From Brettanomyces bruxellensis (Eukaryota > Ascomycota > Pichiomycetes > Pichiales > Pichiaceae), in contig NC_054689.1 in the NCBI RefSeq assembly GCF_011074885.1, positions 2,480,001-2,544,000 on the forward strand: 64,000 nucleotides of DNA. Direction: 5' to 3'. Under the pieces are notes generated by a model, which saw only the letters and a program-made list of their open reading frames with translations, ran no database searches and was not told the DNA's origin. Position 1 is the stretch's first letter. Each line of letters starts with the position of its first letter. The translations under genes were made by a program, and so were the position numbers. Of the stretch, positions 30,105-40,258 are shown one piece after another.

Positions 30105-31635
30105 GTTTTACGTGTTCTCTGGTTTATCAGACCGAGTTCTGGTTAAGTGATGTAAAAAGAGATGATGGATAGTGCTGACTTTTCTCCCTATTTTTCACTA
30201 CTCACTTCATTACTTTTTTTTTTTTTTGACCCAACGCTTAGTGCGGGGTCGATGAATCTTCTATTGGGCACTATCTAAATGCAGCATCCGATATCAAGAC
30301 CCTGAGTTTTATGCTTAAGACAGTATATGATCTACCGCTTGGTATCTTAAAATTACGTACAATATCACATTATAATGGATAGATATTAAAAGCATCATAA
30401 TGTATCAAATTCACTTTAAATAATTCATGATTTCAGACTTTCTTATATGCATGGCATACAGCAAGATGAATTTCATGTGCGAGCGTAGATTGGAATAAAT
30501 TATAAGTCATGTTGACAAACCAGCCATTATGCAAAAAGTAGGTTACCAGCGCTGTGAATTACAAAAAAATAAATGTATTATACCAGTAAACGTTCATAAA
30601 ATTATATTAATGATGATTGAAACTATTTTTTGAGGGTAAAATACTTGGCTTTAAAATCAGAAGTTAAACGAATATTCCCATGAAAGAGCAGAGATAAATT
30701 TGGTTCGAAAAGTTACAAGCTAAGGTATTTTAAGTGTAGTTAAAGCCCTCCATTTTAAAGTTCATGCTGATCATGTTCGTTTTCTGAGAAACATTATATC
30801 GGTCATATTTACCGACTTTACTTAAGAATTATGATGATAAAACACAACCTTCCAAACTCTTAGAATAGAATCATATCTGATGTAAATAAAGAGTCAGTTC
30901 CTGGTAATGCGAAATAAACACCAAAAATGTAGAAATGTTATGAATGCATTTGAATAATGATGAAATAAGAAGAATATTATCCACTGAAGTAGAGTCGGTT
31001 CTGAAAAAAACTGGTAAAATGAACTTCTGCAATTAGAGGTTTGGTATCCGTCTAAAGCTATTACATAACACACATCATGCTTCTGGTTTAAATTAAACCA
31101 TGTCTGATTTTGTGACGTCCCTAACTCTGGCAATACGTTCATATGGAATTAACCAGTGTTTTTTTATTCATCGGTGTTCTATTCCATTTCATTTCCTCAA
31201 AGAATATATTTCACTTATGCTATCTGTTGTTCGAAGTCCCCGCAATCTAAAAAAAGCATCCTATTTATACTAACTAAACTGTTGGCTTAAAATCACCAAC
31301 AAACGGTAAGATTGTGCTTCTCGATCTCTATTATTAACGCAAAACCCGATAAGTTTCCTTCGGGTCATTCAAAAAAATTCAGTAATGATACCCCACAAAC
31401 AATTCTAATCACCGTATTCTTTCATGGACGATGCATTATTATATTTTCCTATTCTTCTCCAATAATGGATCAATGAACTCCGCGAGTTCTTTTTTCAATA
31501 TGCGATTTGGATTGCAAAGTACAAATACTCGTAGTTATGCACATGATCCCTAACAACCTTCAAATGTAGTCTCAAGTTAATCTCAAATTAATATGTTATT
31601 TCCTGGATATATATCAAAAATACTCAACACCAATA
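30105..31635. other. divergent intergenic region RBK1 / FGH
   Basis: 1.5 kb of AT-rich DNA. An isolated TACTAAC at 31268-31274 has no matching donor or exon. GATATATATC lies at 31606-31615, only about 20 bases above the FGH ATG. The 82-codon minus ORF at 30894-31142 has no family features. Nothing else is recognised. Confidence 0.55.
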
Positions 31636-32487
31636 ATGGCCTTCACAATCGAAGAATCCTTTGCCTCCTTTGGAGGTAAGATGTTAAAGCTTTCGCATGA
31701 ATCTACCGTTAACAATTGCAAGATGAATTTGAATCTTTATCTTCCCCATCAATACTTTGATCCTGATCACAAGGAACAACTTCCGGTGCTTCTCTTCCTA
31801 TCTGGGCTTAATTCCACCCCTGATAACATTTCAGAAAAGGCCTATGTTCCACCTTCAGCCAATAAGTATGGCTTTGCGGTGATCTTGCCTGATACTTCAC
31901 CAAGGTTAGAAGATGAGAGGTTGAAAAATGGAATTGGTGCCGGAATGTATCTTGATGCTACTCAGGAGCCATGGAGCAAGAATTTCCACATGTACTCCTA
32001 CATTTTGAAAGATTTGTTACCCAGTATCAGAAAAGAATATACAAAGCTAAACCTCGATCGTATGTCTATTTGTGGACATTCCATGGGTGGAATGGGTGCG
32101 CTTATTATTTACTTACGTAACCCTGTTCTTTTTAAATCCTGCTCAGCTTTTGCTCCACTAACACACCCAATAGGTGTCAAAAATGGTCAAAAGTATTTCA
32201 AACTGTTCCTTGGAGCTGATGAGTCAAAATGGACCAATTATGATCCTTCCTGCCTAATTAAGCACTATGACGGGCCAAAAAGACCTATCTTGATTCATCA
32301 GGGAACCAGTGACCAGGGAATAAAAGATTTAATACCTGAGTACTTTTTGGAGGCTTCCAAAGGTACAAAATTGGATGGCCTTATTCATCTTAAGTATGCT
32401 GAAGGATATGATCATGCCTACTACTTTGTTTCAACGTTTGTTCCTGAACAGTGTGAGTTTCATGCCAAGTACTTGGGCCTATCTTAA
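31636..32487 (+). CDS. S-formylglutathione hydrolase (esterase D family)
   Basis: 283-aa alpha/beta hydrolase that splits S-formylglutathione to formate and glutathione, the second step of glutathione-dependent formaldehyde oxidation. The nucleophile sits in CGHSMGGMGAL (S149). The acid and His are expected at TSDQGIKDL (about D235) and GYDHAYYF (about H268). The oxyanion region LLFLSGLNSTPDN, and SAFAPLTHP after the nucleophile, fit the family (yeast YJL068C, called FGH1 in methylotrophic yeasts). No PTS1 tripeptide is obvious: the protein ends in YLGLS, so cytosolic location is likely. In methylotrophs this step is essential for methanol dissimilation, but the gene is also present in non-methylotrophs. 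Confidence 0.93.
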   Translation: MAFTIEESFASFGGKMLKLSHESTVNNCKMNLNLYLPHQYFDPDHKEQLPVLLFLSGLNSTPDNISEKAYVPPSANKYGFAVILPDTSPRLEDERLKNGIGAGMYLDATQEPWSKNFHMYSYILKDLLPSIRKEYTKLNLDRMSICGHSMGGMGALIIYLRNPVLFKSCSAFAPLTHPIGVKNGQKYFKLFLGADESKWTNYDPSCLIKHYDGPKRPILIHQGTSDQGIKDLIPEYFLEASKGTKLDGLIHLKYAEGYDHAYYFVSTFVPEQCEFHAKYLGLS

Positions 32488-34528
32488 GATATTTCGAAGG
32501 ATGAAATTTCATCATTAATTTTGTATATACCCTTTGAACGCCGTTTAGAAATGCATGTATATGTTATACTACAATAAAAAATGTAAATGCTAGATTTCCA
32601 TTGTAGGTATTGATGAACCACTTGTACCCTCAATTAAACATATTTCTTAATTTTGTGTCCATTTCCATTTATAGTGTACTTATCATCTGCTTATGTGTTC
32701 AAAGGAAATCCCTTATTACGAATGCAGTTCAATAACTTTGAGTAGAGTCCTTTCATGATATTCGTATTACAAAGGTTTTTGTGGTAAGCACCAAGAATAT
32801 ATGAGCAACAGAGCCTCGATAAAGCCGCAAAGGACACGATTGAAACAAAAATATGTGGAGAAATGGTATATATGTAGTGGCAAAACCGAATGATGAAGTG
32901 AGTTGCTTCCAAAATTTTTGTCGTTTTACAATGGTGCATTTGGGAATGTAAATCAAAAAAAAGCAATTCGGCAAATTGCTAGCTAAGCACAGTATTCCAA
33001 AGGAATAAATTCATGGCATAAAATAATATGGTGAAATGTCTCAATATAGTTGGTAGCTATTTAATAGAAAGTTGATTTGCCAGGTAATGCCATGTCCAAA
33101 ACCTACCTCTTCATCATAACAACATCGACGCGTCTGCATACGTCTGCCGAGAATTGGAGAAAATATTATTTACTCCGAGGTGGTAAGAAGCCAAGAACTC
33201 TAAAAAAATTGTTGGGTATTTTTAGCGATAAAGATTGATAGGTACGAAAATTTCAAAAAAAAAAGTTTTTTAAAGTTAACCAACAATCAAAAGTAGTTAT
33301 GCCGAGCGAGATAGCCGGGACAATTAAATGGACCAAAAAAAACGGTCGATAAGAAGGAGCATGCTGAAATCTGGGAGATGAGCATCGAGAATTTTTTATG
33401 GTATGCCAAACAGTGGGAAATTGACATTTTAATCCCACGATTACGTTAGGGAGAAACCGTTTAAAAATTATGAAGTTGGGCTGAAAGGCGACGTATATCA
33501 AAAAGTGACGTTGGGTTGATGATTCAGTAGACAAGATATCACAGGTGAGCTGGAAAGAAGATAAAAAAATTGCTGTAAATGTAATTTTAGTCTTTGGATT
33601 TGTTAATCTAAACGATCTAGCTGTACGAGCTGTAGAGATGAAGAGGTGTTAAGTGCAAAAAGATTGTTGGTTTCACGAAAAGTGAAAAAGGTTTGACATG
33701 ATCTTTGAAGAAGATAGTCTACTTGTAATTAAAAATAGGCTTTTGCTTTTCTATTGATCTACGGGATTTTAAATGTTATCAGATGTATTAATGTTATCTT
33801 TCCAATCTGATATCTAATGCCGGGAAAAGAAAATCCTTGAAATCATCAGCCTCCCGGGGAAGCGAAAGGGGAAAAATTAAACAAGTGGCTGAAAAACGGC
33901 GTAGTAGAAATTATTCACCCCAGAAAATCCCACCCCATGACTGAAGCAGGCCACTTTTTTTTTTTTTTTTTTTTTTTTTTTGGGTAACCCCATATTCGTT
34001 GGACAAATTCCAAGCGGCTGCGAGTTATAAGTGGCTTTAAACCAATAGGGGCGGAAAATTTGCAATATATTGATTGCCAGCGATAGGGGTAATAGGCACT
34101 ATCCAGCAAGATGTGACACATGGTGTGGCCCCAAAAAAAAAAATGAATTTCCATTTCTTTTGTTTTCAGCATCGCACGCATCGATCCATCCCTTTCCTAT
34201 TCGGGCGTAGCCTGCCTCTGGGAACCAACATTTGATTCGCCTGTAAGCAGCATGCATTTTGTATCACAGGTGTAATTTCTTTATCCGCCCTTACATATAT
34301 AAATACACTCATCTGTCCTTTTTTAAGTTTCGACAGTTGGTCTTTCCTTGCTACGTAATCTCTCCTTCTTAGTTTACATCTCGTTAATCCAAGCATCGCA
34401 GGATTGCATTTGGTTCTTTGAATTTGCTTTATTCACCTGGCACTAGCATTAGATCGTGGATTCTATCCTGACACATTTTATCCTTTCCTTTCATCACAGT
34501 TAGCGCACAGATCAATAATACACACAAC
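32488..34528. other. intergenic: FGH 3' flank and long OLE1 upstream region
   Basis: 2 kb. It includes a pure T-run of more than 20 at about 33955-33980 followed by the GGGTAACCC palindrome, and ACGCGT at about 33126-33133. Several short ORFs (32691-33534, 33877-34396) are on minus and unsupported. The last 200 bases are pyrimidine-rich with a TATA box and presumably form the OLE1 core promoter. I found no match to the low-oxygen or fatty-acid elements known from yeast OLE1. Confidence 0.5.
34296..34303 (+). promoter_or_regulatory. TATA box, OLE1
   Basis: TATATAAA about 230 bases upstream of the ATG at 34529 and about 345 bases upstream of the ATG at 34648. The spacing better suits the upstream start. 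Confidence 0.45.
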
Positions 34529-34651
34529 ATGTCGAAAGTGCCTACTCTCGACATTACAATGGCAAATGCGGTGGCTGCCGGTACAGACAAAGCAACCCGT
34601 CGTGTGGTTGCCTCGGGAATAGGAGGCAAGCTGATGGAACTAAGTCGATGA
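34529..34651 (+). CDS. N-terminal segment of Ole1 in a shifted frame (or uORF)
   Basis: A 40-codon ORF whose TGA (34649-34651) overlaps the ATG of the main OLE1 frame (34648-34650) as ATGA. Its peptide (LDITMANAVAAGTDKATRRVV, quoted in part, then GGKLM) resembles the N-terminal leader of yeast Ole1 (TEANILATGLNKKAPRIV...GSLM). In the main frame the residues just before its ATG read GTKS, which continue that alignment. So these bases look like the true N-terminus of the desaturase, separated by one missing base near 34635-34638 in the GATGGAAC stretch. The cause could be an assembly error, a real deletion or recoding; a plain regulatory uORF is the alternative. Confidence 0.6.
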   Translation: MSKVPTLDITMANAVAAGTDKATRRVVASGIGGKLMELSR

Positions 34652-35988
34652 CTCAGGTTACTGCGGAGGAGCTTGCAAGAGACTCTGTGGCGCAGCTTTT
34701 GGCTAAAGACAAGGCCCTCAAAGAGAAATACACAAAGGAGAAGCACATCTCGGAGCAACCATGGACCAAGGACAACTGGTACCAGCATATCAACTGGTTG
34801 AACACTATTTTGGTGCTTGCAGTGCCAGTCATCGGTATAGTTTGCAGTCTGTGGATCAAACCCACGAAGCAAACCGCACTTCTCGGCCTCCTCATGTACA
34901 TTTTGAGTGGTGCCTCGATCACGGCTGGCTACCACCGGCTTTGGTCGCACAGATCGTACAAGGCATGCCTTGCAGTGCGTATTTTCTACGCACTCTTTGG
35001 AGCCTCGGCCATCGAGGGCTCGATTAAGTGGTGGGGACACGCTCACCGGATCCACCACCGGTACACGGACACAAACAGGGACCCATACGATGCCAGAAAG
35101 GGATTCTGGTATTCGCACATCGGCTGGATGCTCCTGATTCCAAACCCTCGCTATAAGGCAAGGGCAGACATCAGTGATCTCATCGATGACCCGGTGGTGC
35201 GGTTCCAGCACAGGCACTACCTTGCAATTATGGTGTTCATGGCATTCTTCTTCCCAGCTTTGGTCAGCAAGTACTTCTTTAATGACTTCTGGGGCGGATT
35301 TGTCTACGCAGGAATCTTCAAGAGTTTCCTCATCCAGCAGGCCACCTTCTGTGTGAACTCGCTCGCCCACTGGATCGGAACGCAGCCTTTCGACGACACC
35401 CGTACACCTAGAGATCACGTTCTCACCGCCTTGGTCACTTTCGGTGAAGGTTACCACAACTTCCACCACGAGTTCCCATCCGACTACAGAAATGCATTGA
35501 AGTGGTACCAGTACGATCCAACCAAGGTGATCATCTGGGTGACCTCGAAGTTGGGCTTGGCATACAACCTCAAGCGGTTCTCGCAGAATGCCATTGATCA
35601 GTGCAGACTTCAGCAGAAGCAGAAGCATTTGGACAGGGAGCGTGCAAAGCTCAACTGGGGTCCACAGTTGACCGAGCTGCCTGTTTGGGACAAGGCCGAG
35701 TTTTTCGAGCAGAGCAAGAAGCAGAAGGGTCTTGTCATTATTTCTGGAATCGTCCATGACTGCTCCAACTTCCTCACAGAGCATCCTGGAGGCCAGGCCT
35801 TGTTGAAGGCTTCGTTCGGCAAGGACGCCACAATGGCCTTCAACGGTGGTGTTTACTCTCATACAAATGCCGCACACAACTTGTTGGCAACTATGAGAGT
35901 CGCTGTTATTAAGAACAGCCGGGCCGGCGACCGTATTTATGACCAGCAGCTGCGTGCATTTAATGCCAAGAGCACCAAGGCTGAGTAG
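34648..35988 (+). CDS. OLE1: stearoyl-CoA delta-9 desaturase with cytochrome b5 domain
   Basis: ER-membrane acyl-CoA delta-9 desaturase that makes palmitoleate and oleate using O2 and electrons from its fused cytochrome b5 domain. Positions count from this ATG. The three histidine boxes are intact: HRLWSH (96-101), HAHRIHH (131-137) and HNFHH (270-274). Hydrophobic pairs flank them. The C-terminal b5 domain has the heme-ligand HPGG (379-382) and SGGVYxHTNAAHN-like second ligand region. It is 446 aa against 510 in yeast; the deficit lies at the N-terminus, where about 36-40 residues appear in another frame (34529-34651). Catalytic parts are complete, so the product from this ATG could be functional. 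The 482-codon antisense ORF is a shadow. Confidence 0.93.
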   Translation: MTQVTAEELARDSVAQLLAKDKALKEKYTKEKHISEQPWTKDNWYQHINWLNTILVLAVPVIGIVCSLWIKPTKQTALLGLLMYILSGASITAGYHRLWSHRSYKACLAVRIFYALFGASAIEGSIKWWGHAHRIHHRYTDTNRDPYDARKGFWYSHIGWMLLIPNPRYKARADISDLIDDPVVRFQHRHYLAIMVFMAFFFPALVSKYFFNDFWGGFVYAGIFKSFLIQQATFCVNSLAHWIGTQPFDDTRTPRDHVLTALVTFGEGYHNFHHEFPSDYRNALKWYQYDPTKVIIWVTSKLGLAYNLKRFSQNAIDQCRLQQKQKHLDRERAKLNWGPQLTELPVWDKAEFFEQSKKQKGLVIISGIVHDCSNFLTEHPGGQALLKASFGKDATMAFNGGVYSHTNAAHNLLATMRVAVIKNSRAGDRIYDQQLRAFNAKSTKAE

Positions 35989-37853
35989 GTATTTATATGT
36001 TTACTTTCTGTTTTGCTACCACTCGTATTTATGTTTTCTAGTTAAGTTATGATTGATTACAGAATGTGTAGGTTGTATTATTTAGTTGACACTGTGCTGA
36101 AATACTCATTTTTGCTTCAGTCTTATTGATGCTTTTGAAGTGTTACTCTGTGTAACTTATGTAAGTTATGTAACTTAACTTAGATAAGTTCTGTAACTTA
36201 TGTAAGTTATGTAACTTAACTTAGATAAGTTCTGTAACTTATGTAACTTATGTAACTTCTGATTTAAATATCTATAATAATATCTACCACTTCTTGCTGA
36301 CCTCTAACTTTTATAGTCTTACAAATTATCATGGAATTGGTTCTGCAACCACAAATATATATTCACTTTATTACGCTTTTGGCTATTTGCACGTTTGTCG
36401 ATACACCAAAAATTTCTGGCGTCTATTTTAGGTATAGCGTCAAAACAATGAAGCTCTCGAACAACGGAGTTCAAGTAAGGAAAGATGGTATTGTTATATC
36501 ATCTGATTAATTCAAGAACTACATCTATATAAAGTGAAGATATTCCCTTTTGTATATCATTATACATACTCTTTATTATATACTACAATAAATATCGAAA
36601 TACTATATAAACCTGGTAACACTAACTTTAACATATAGCATTGTTTAGCGAAATACATTAAACGAGGTAATTATTCTTTAATGTGAATGACATCTCTATT
36701 GCAACTTACTCCACTAGCATAAACTAGGTAACAAAATCTTTATTTACGTATACATTCATATGGATCTCATACTGTACAGGCTTGCAATATTCTCTATGTT
36801 ACTCACAACAGGAGATACTTCATGATTTCATGAATATTTCAATAGTTCGTATGTATGTTGCGTGTTTGTATAATATTACCGAGAAGCTTGAAAAAAAATT
36901 CTAACTATATACAGCAAAAAGTAATCATGGAAGATTGCAATATGCCGATTCTCTTTAATATATTAACGTAGCTCCAATAACTGCCTTGATGCAATAATAC
37001 TTTTTATAGCTCTTATTTTTATTATGACGGACTTGTGTATAAATTTATATACGAAAATAGAATATGCTGGAAATTGTAGTCTTAAACTGAAACATTCAAA
37101 TTCACAAAAATCTGTTTCTTTGAATTATTCAGCATTTCATATTGCCACATTCTATTCTTCTGAACACATTGAAAAATTCCCAGTAAAGAAGTCAGAATAA
37201 AAAAATAACCTAGTGCGTCGTTTTCTTAGCTCATTCTCTCTCTTTAATGGCAATCCCTTCACTTCATACCAACATGTCATAATAAACTAAACAGCTATTC
37301 GCGAGATCTAATTAGGCAAGTCAAGTGGAATAACGCCTGACATAACAAATACTAGAATCACGTACTGGAGCATACCATTCGCGCATGCTTCAAACCAATA
37401 ACTTCACGAATCAACATTTATTTTTTTATTTTTTGTCTTATTTTTCTCGGTGTGTTTACCTGACATCATCACGATATACTAAACACAAATAATCATTCAC
37501 ATAGGAAAGTGAAGAAGTCGTTAAGCGATTAACTGATTCAAACCCGACATAGAGTGTATATAGAACTGTGTCAGTTGTTCCGCTTGATTGAAAAAGGCCG
37601 TTGGAGTGAAAATATAGGATAAACACACGAGGCCATTCGGAAGTCACCAACTTTGAAACAGATGATCAAGAATAAGAATTGATTAAAGCATCCTTCGAAC
37701 AATTATTGTTTCCTTTATAGAGACGGCTATAAGCTTATTAAGTCTACTATAAAATTCCCTTAAGCGATTGTTTAGGAACTTCGTACATACAATTAATTGC
37801 ACTGGCTTTATTTCAGTGCATTGAATTCTTTTCACCACACTTACTTTTGAATA
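35989..37853. other. intergenic: OLE1 3' flank and ECM25 promoter
   Basis: 1.9 kb, strongly AT-rich, with the 41-bp repeat at 36151-36260. Otherwise I see no gene or motif. The minus ORF 37456-37650 is unsupported. Confidence 0.55.
36151..36260. repeat. 41-bp tandem repeat, two full copies plus part
   Basis: Unit begins TGTAACTTATGTAAGTTATG. Copies start at 36151 and 36192, with a partial copy from 36233. Inside each unit, AACTTATGTAAGTT-like inverted halves could form hairpins. It lies about 160-270 bases after the OLE1 stop. Confidence 0.88.
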
Positions 37854-40169
37854 ATGCCTTCGGAACGCCTTCTGTATCGGGCGAAGATGCAGGATCCGGC
37901 ATCCGGACTTCCAATCTACGTGTTTGACACAACCTTTTTACCCGTGAGACTGATTGAGGCTGGAAGTTCAGATATTAGCATCAGAAACTTTGCTGCCAAA
38001 CTGTGGGAACATATTCCAACAGACACACCTTTCTGCTTAGTATTCTTTACCACGGTATTTAGCAAGTACGATCTTTCTTCTCAGGATCGGCTCCGTCTGC
38101 CATTCAATCTCATAAAGATATTTCAGGTGCTAACTGCCGAAAAAAGACAAATGCTTTCAAAGGTGTACATGGTGCACGGAAACTGGCTCGTAAAGTCATT
38201 TGTCGAACTTTTCAGGCCCCTATGGGGTACGAGTCACGTGATTGTGCATTGCAAGAACTTGAAACAGCTTTCAGAGAACATGGATATTACTGCAATGCCA
38301 ATTTCACTCCTGACATACGTTGTGGATCGGGCAGTGTACAAAAATAGGGCTCTTTCACCCAGAATGATGAGGAAGATGCCAATTTTGTACGGAACACCAC
38401 TTATTGTAGCAAATGGGTTTGCATTCAGACAGTTTTCTCGCATTTATAATAACCTCATGGCTTATTTGAAGACCCCAAAGTTGAACTTCAAGCTTTCAAG
38501 GGATGAATGGCAGATGGTGATGCGATTCAACTATCTTGATGATGAGACCAGACTCACAATCTCGATTTTGAGCGGGTGCATAAAACGGAACCAGTGCGTT
38601 TTTATGTCGGACTTTTCGTTTCTTGAGCATTACATCATCCTGATGAAATTCATATACAAGTTGAGCGAGTCCTATGAGCCCATCCTTCCCCTTTCGGCGG
38701 TTATAAACACAAGCTGCGACTGGGACAATGCTGAGGAACTCAATGCGGTTTTCAACAATTTATTAGTGTATCAACATGGGTCAACAGATACTGAAAGCAC
38801 TGATATGGATGCTAGCAATCCTCCCCTATATGACAACTCATACATCTTGATCAAGTTGTTCAAATTCTTCCACACGCTTCTGGAAAAGTTAAACGATGAG
38901 GTTGACGTGTTTGAAGACTACAAGGAGTTTCCAGAAAACGTGAAACGAAGACAGATTCTGCGACTTATTCTTGCATTCACGAAAGTGTTGTACGATGATG
39001 ATCCAGACCTTGAAGATGCAGATGGATCTGGCTTTGATGCACTTTTCAAGTTTGTATATGCTGTAATGAGGCACTACACTCGGCTTAGAGTATTTGGGAC
39101 CTCTGCAACACTGGAAGAGTTTAACAACTACATTACTATTGAGGACTCGATTGGTTTTGGAAGGTTCAAAGATCGGGTTCTTGCAGCTTTGGAGAAGCGT
39201 GATGATCGGAGTATTAGATCTGATGGAACAATAGAGGAGAAAAGAGAAGAAAGTAGGGTTGTGGATGATAATGAAGGAAACAAAGTGCATAATAATAAAG
39301 GAAACAGAGTGCATAATAATGAAGAAAACAAAGTGCGTAATAATAAAGGAGGAGTACCAGAATACAACAATGAAGATGAAAGGGGAATTAAGGAGGGTAC
39401 TGAAATAAGAACTGATGCAAGAGATAAAGCAGAAAATGAAGAAGAAGTGAAAGCAAATGCTGTGGTGGATAGGAAAGCAGATAGAGCAGATACCAATGAA
39501 GAAGATGGGAGAGAAGAAGGGGTTGGTGATAGTGAGCAGGAGAAAACGGAAATAAAGAAAGAACTACAAAAAGACCAAACACAAATTAAGAGAAATGATA
39601 AAACAGAGACTGACGAAGAGAACAAGAAAGTGGCCACACCGAATCACACAACCAAAGATATTGAAATACCTACAGACTCTGAAAATTCTAAGGACAAAGC
39701 ACTAGGCACCATCCAAGACACGGAAATACATACAGACTCTGAATTTTCCACCAAAAACAACCCATCGGAGATATCTCTGGAAACATCTTCCAAGACATCA
39801 TTTGAAACAAATTCCGAACTTGCTACAACGATATCTTCAGAATCAACATCAGAGACACTTGAGCAAAACTTGTGTGGCGATTTCCGATCGCTGCTCAAAA
39901 CAAGAACAAAGCCGGCAGAGAAAGAAAAACCAACGAAGATAAAGGAGAAAAGACGCAGGTGGACAAATGAGCTGGTAAAGCCGTCAGATCAGCTCACATC
40001 ACGGCTAATAAAGTACACAGAGAAGGATCTTATTGTACAGAAGGAGAGAACAAAGCTCAGCGGCTCGTTTACAGACAAAAAAGGCCGGTCCAAGCCAATT
40101 AAAGGCCGCAAAGTGAGCGAGTTGGCGCAGCTATACGAGCAGCGGCTTTTTGGCGAGTCAAACGCGTGA
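37854..40169 (+). CDS. ECM25: Ecm25-like protein: CRAL-TRIO plus RhoGAP-like domains
   Basis: 771-aa protein. Residues about 8-165 form a divergent CRAL-TRIO/Sec14-type domain of the kind that precedes RhoGAP modules (KVYMVHGNWLVKSFVELFRPLW, quoted in part, then KNLKQLSENMDITAMPI). Residues about 175-455 look RhoGAP-like (FAFRQFSRIYNNLMAYL, LPLSAVINTSCDW), but I cannot identify the catalytic arginine finger, so GAP activity is doubtful. Residues 460-690 are charged and repetitive, including a 24-bp repeat at 39280-39350 (NKVHNNKG units). The basic C-terminus with GRKVSELAQLYEQRLF resembles yeast Ecm25, which is linked to polarised growth and actin. Assignment is by layout and these motifs. 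Confidence 0.72.
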   Translation: MPSERLLYRAKMQDPASGLPIYVFDTTFLPVRLIEAGSSDISIRNFAAKLWEHIPTDTPFCLVFFTTVFSKYDLSSQDRLRLPFNLIKIFQVLTAEKRQMLSKVYMVHGNWLVKSFVELFRPLWGTSHVIVHCKNLKQLSENMDITAMPISLLTYVVDRAVYKNRALSPRMMRKMPILYGTPLIVANGFAFRQFSRIYNNLMAYLKTPKLNFKLSRDEWQMVMRFNYLDDETRLTISILSGCIKRNQCVFMSDFSFLEHYIILMKFIYKLSESYEPILPLSAVINTSCDWDNAEELNAVFNNLLVYQHGSTDTESTDMDASNPPLYDNSYILIKLFKFFHTLLEKLNDEVDVFEDYKEFPENVKRRQILRLILAFTKVLYDDDPDLEDADGSGFDALFKFVYAVMRHYTRLRVFGTSATLEEFNNYITIEDSIGFGRFKDRVLAALEKRDDRSIRSDGTIEEKREESRVVDDNEGNKVHNNKGNRVHNNEENKVRNNKGGVPEYNNEDERGIKEGTEIRTDARDKAENEEEVKANAVVDRKADRADTNEEDGREEGVGDSEQEKTEIKKELQKDQTQIKRNDKTETDEENKKVATPNHTTKDIEIPTDSENSKDKALGTIQDTEIHTDSEFSTKNNPSEISLETSSKTSFETNSELATTISSESTSETLEQNLCGDFRSLLKTRTKPAEKEKPTKIKEKRRRWTNELVKPSDQLTSRLIKYTEKDLIVQKERTKLSGSFTDKKGRSKPIKGRKVSELAQLYEQRLFGESNA
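39280..39350. repeat. 24-bp in-frame repeat in ECM25
   Basis: Three copies of a 24-bp unit encoding Gly/Glu-Asn-Lys/Arg-Val-His/Arg-Asn-Asn-x in the charged linker. Confidence 0.8.
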
Positions 40170-40258
40170 TAATAGTGCATGTGTAAGGCTGTATATCTAT
40201 AATAATGGAACTATATTACGAATGCAATTCATCTATGAAATAAAAGAAGGATTCTGCC

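Noticed and set aside
30700..30725. GGTTCGAAAAG resembling a tRNA T-loop
   Set aside because: Flanks do not pair and no cloverleaf can be drawn.
31220..31260. GTTCGAAGTCC resembling a tRNA B box
   Set aside because: No pairing T-stem, no acceptor stem and no A box at the right distance.
31268..31274. Isolated TACTAAC that could mark an intron before FGH
   Set aside because: No matching donor, nearby acceptor or extra coding exon. FGH is already full length.
34429..35877. 482-codon minus-strand ORF opposite OLE1
   Set aside because: It is antisense to a fully conserved desaturase, rich in Val/Cys/Glu from codon mirroring, and has no recognisable domain.
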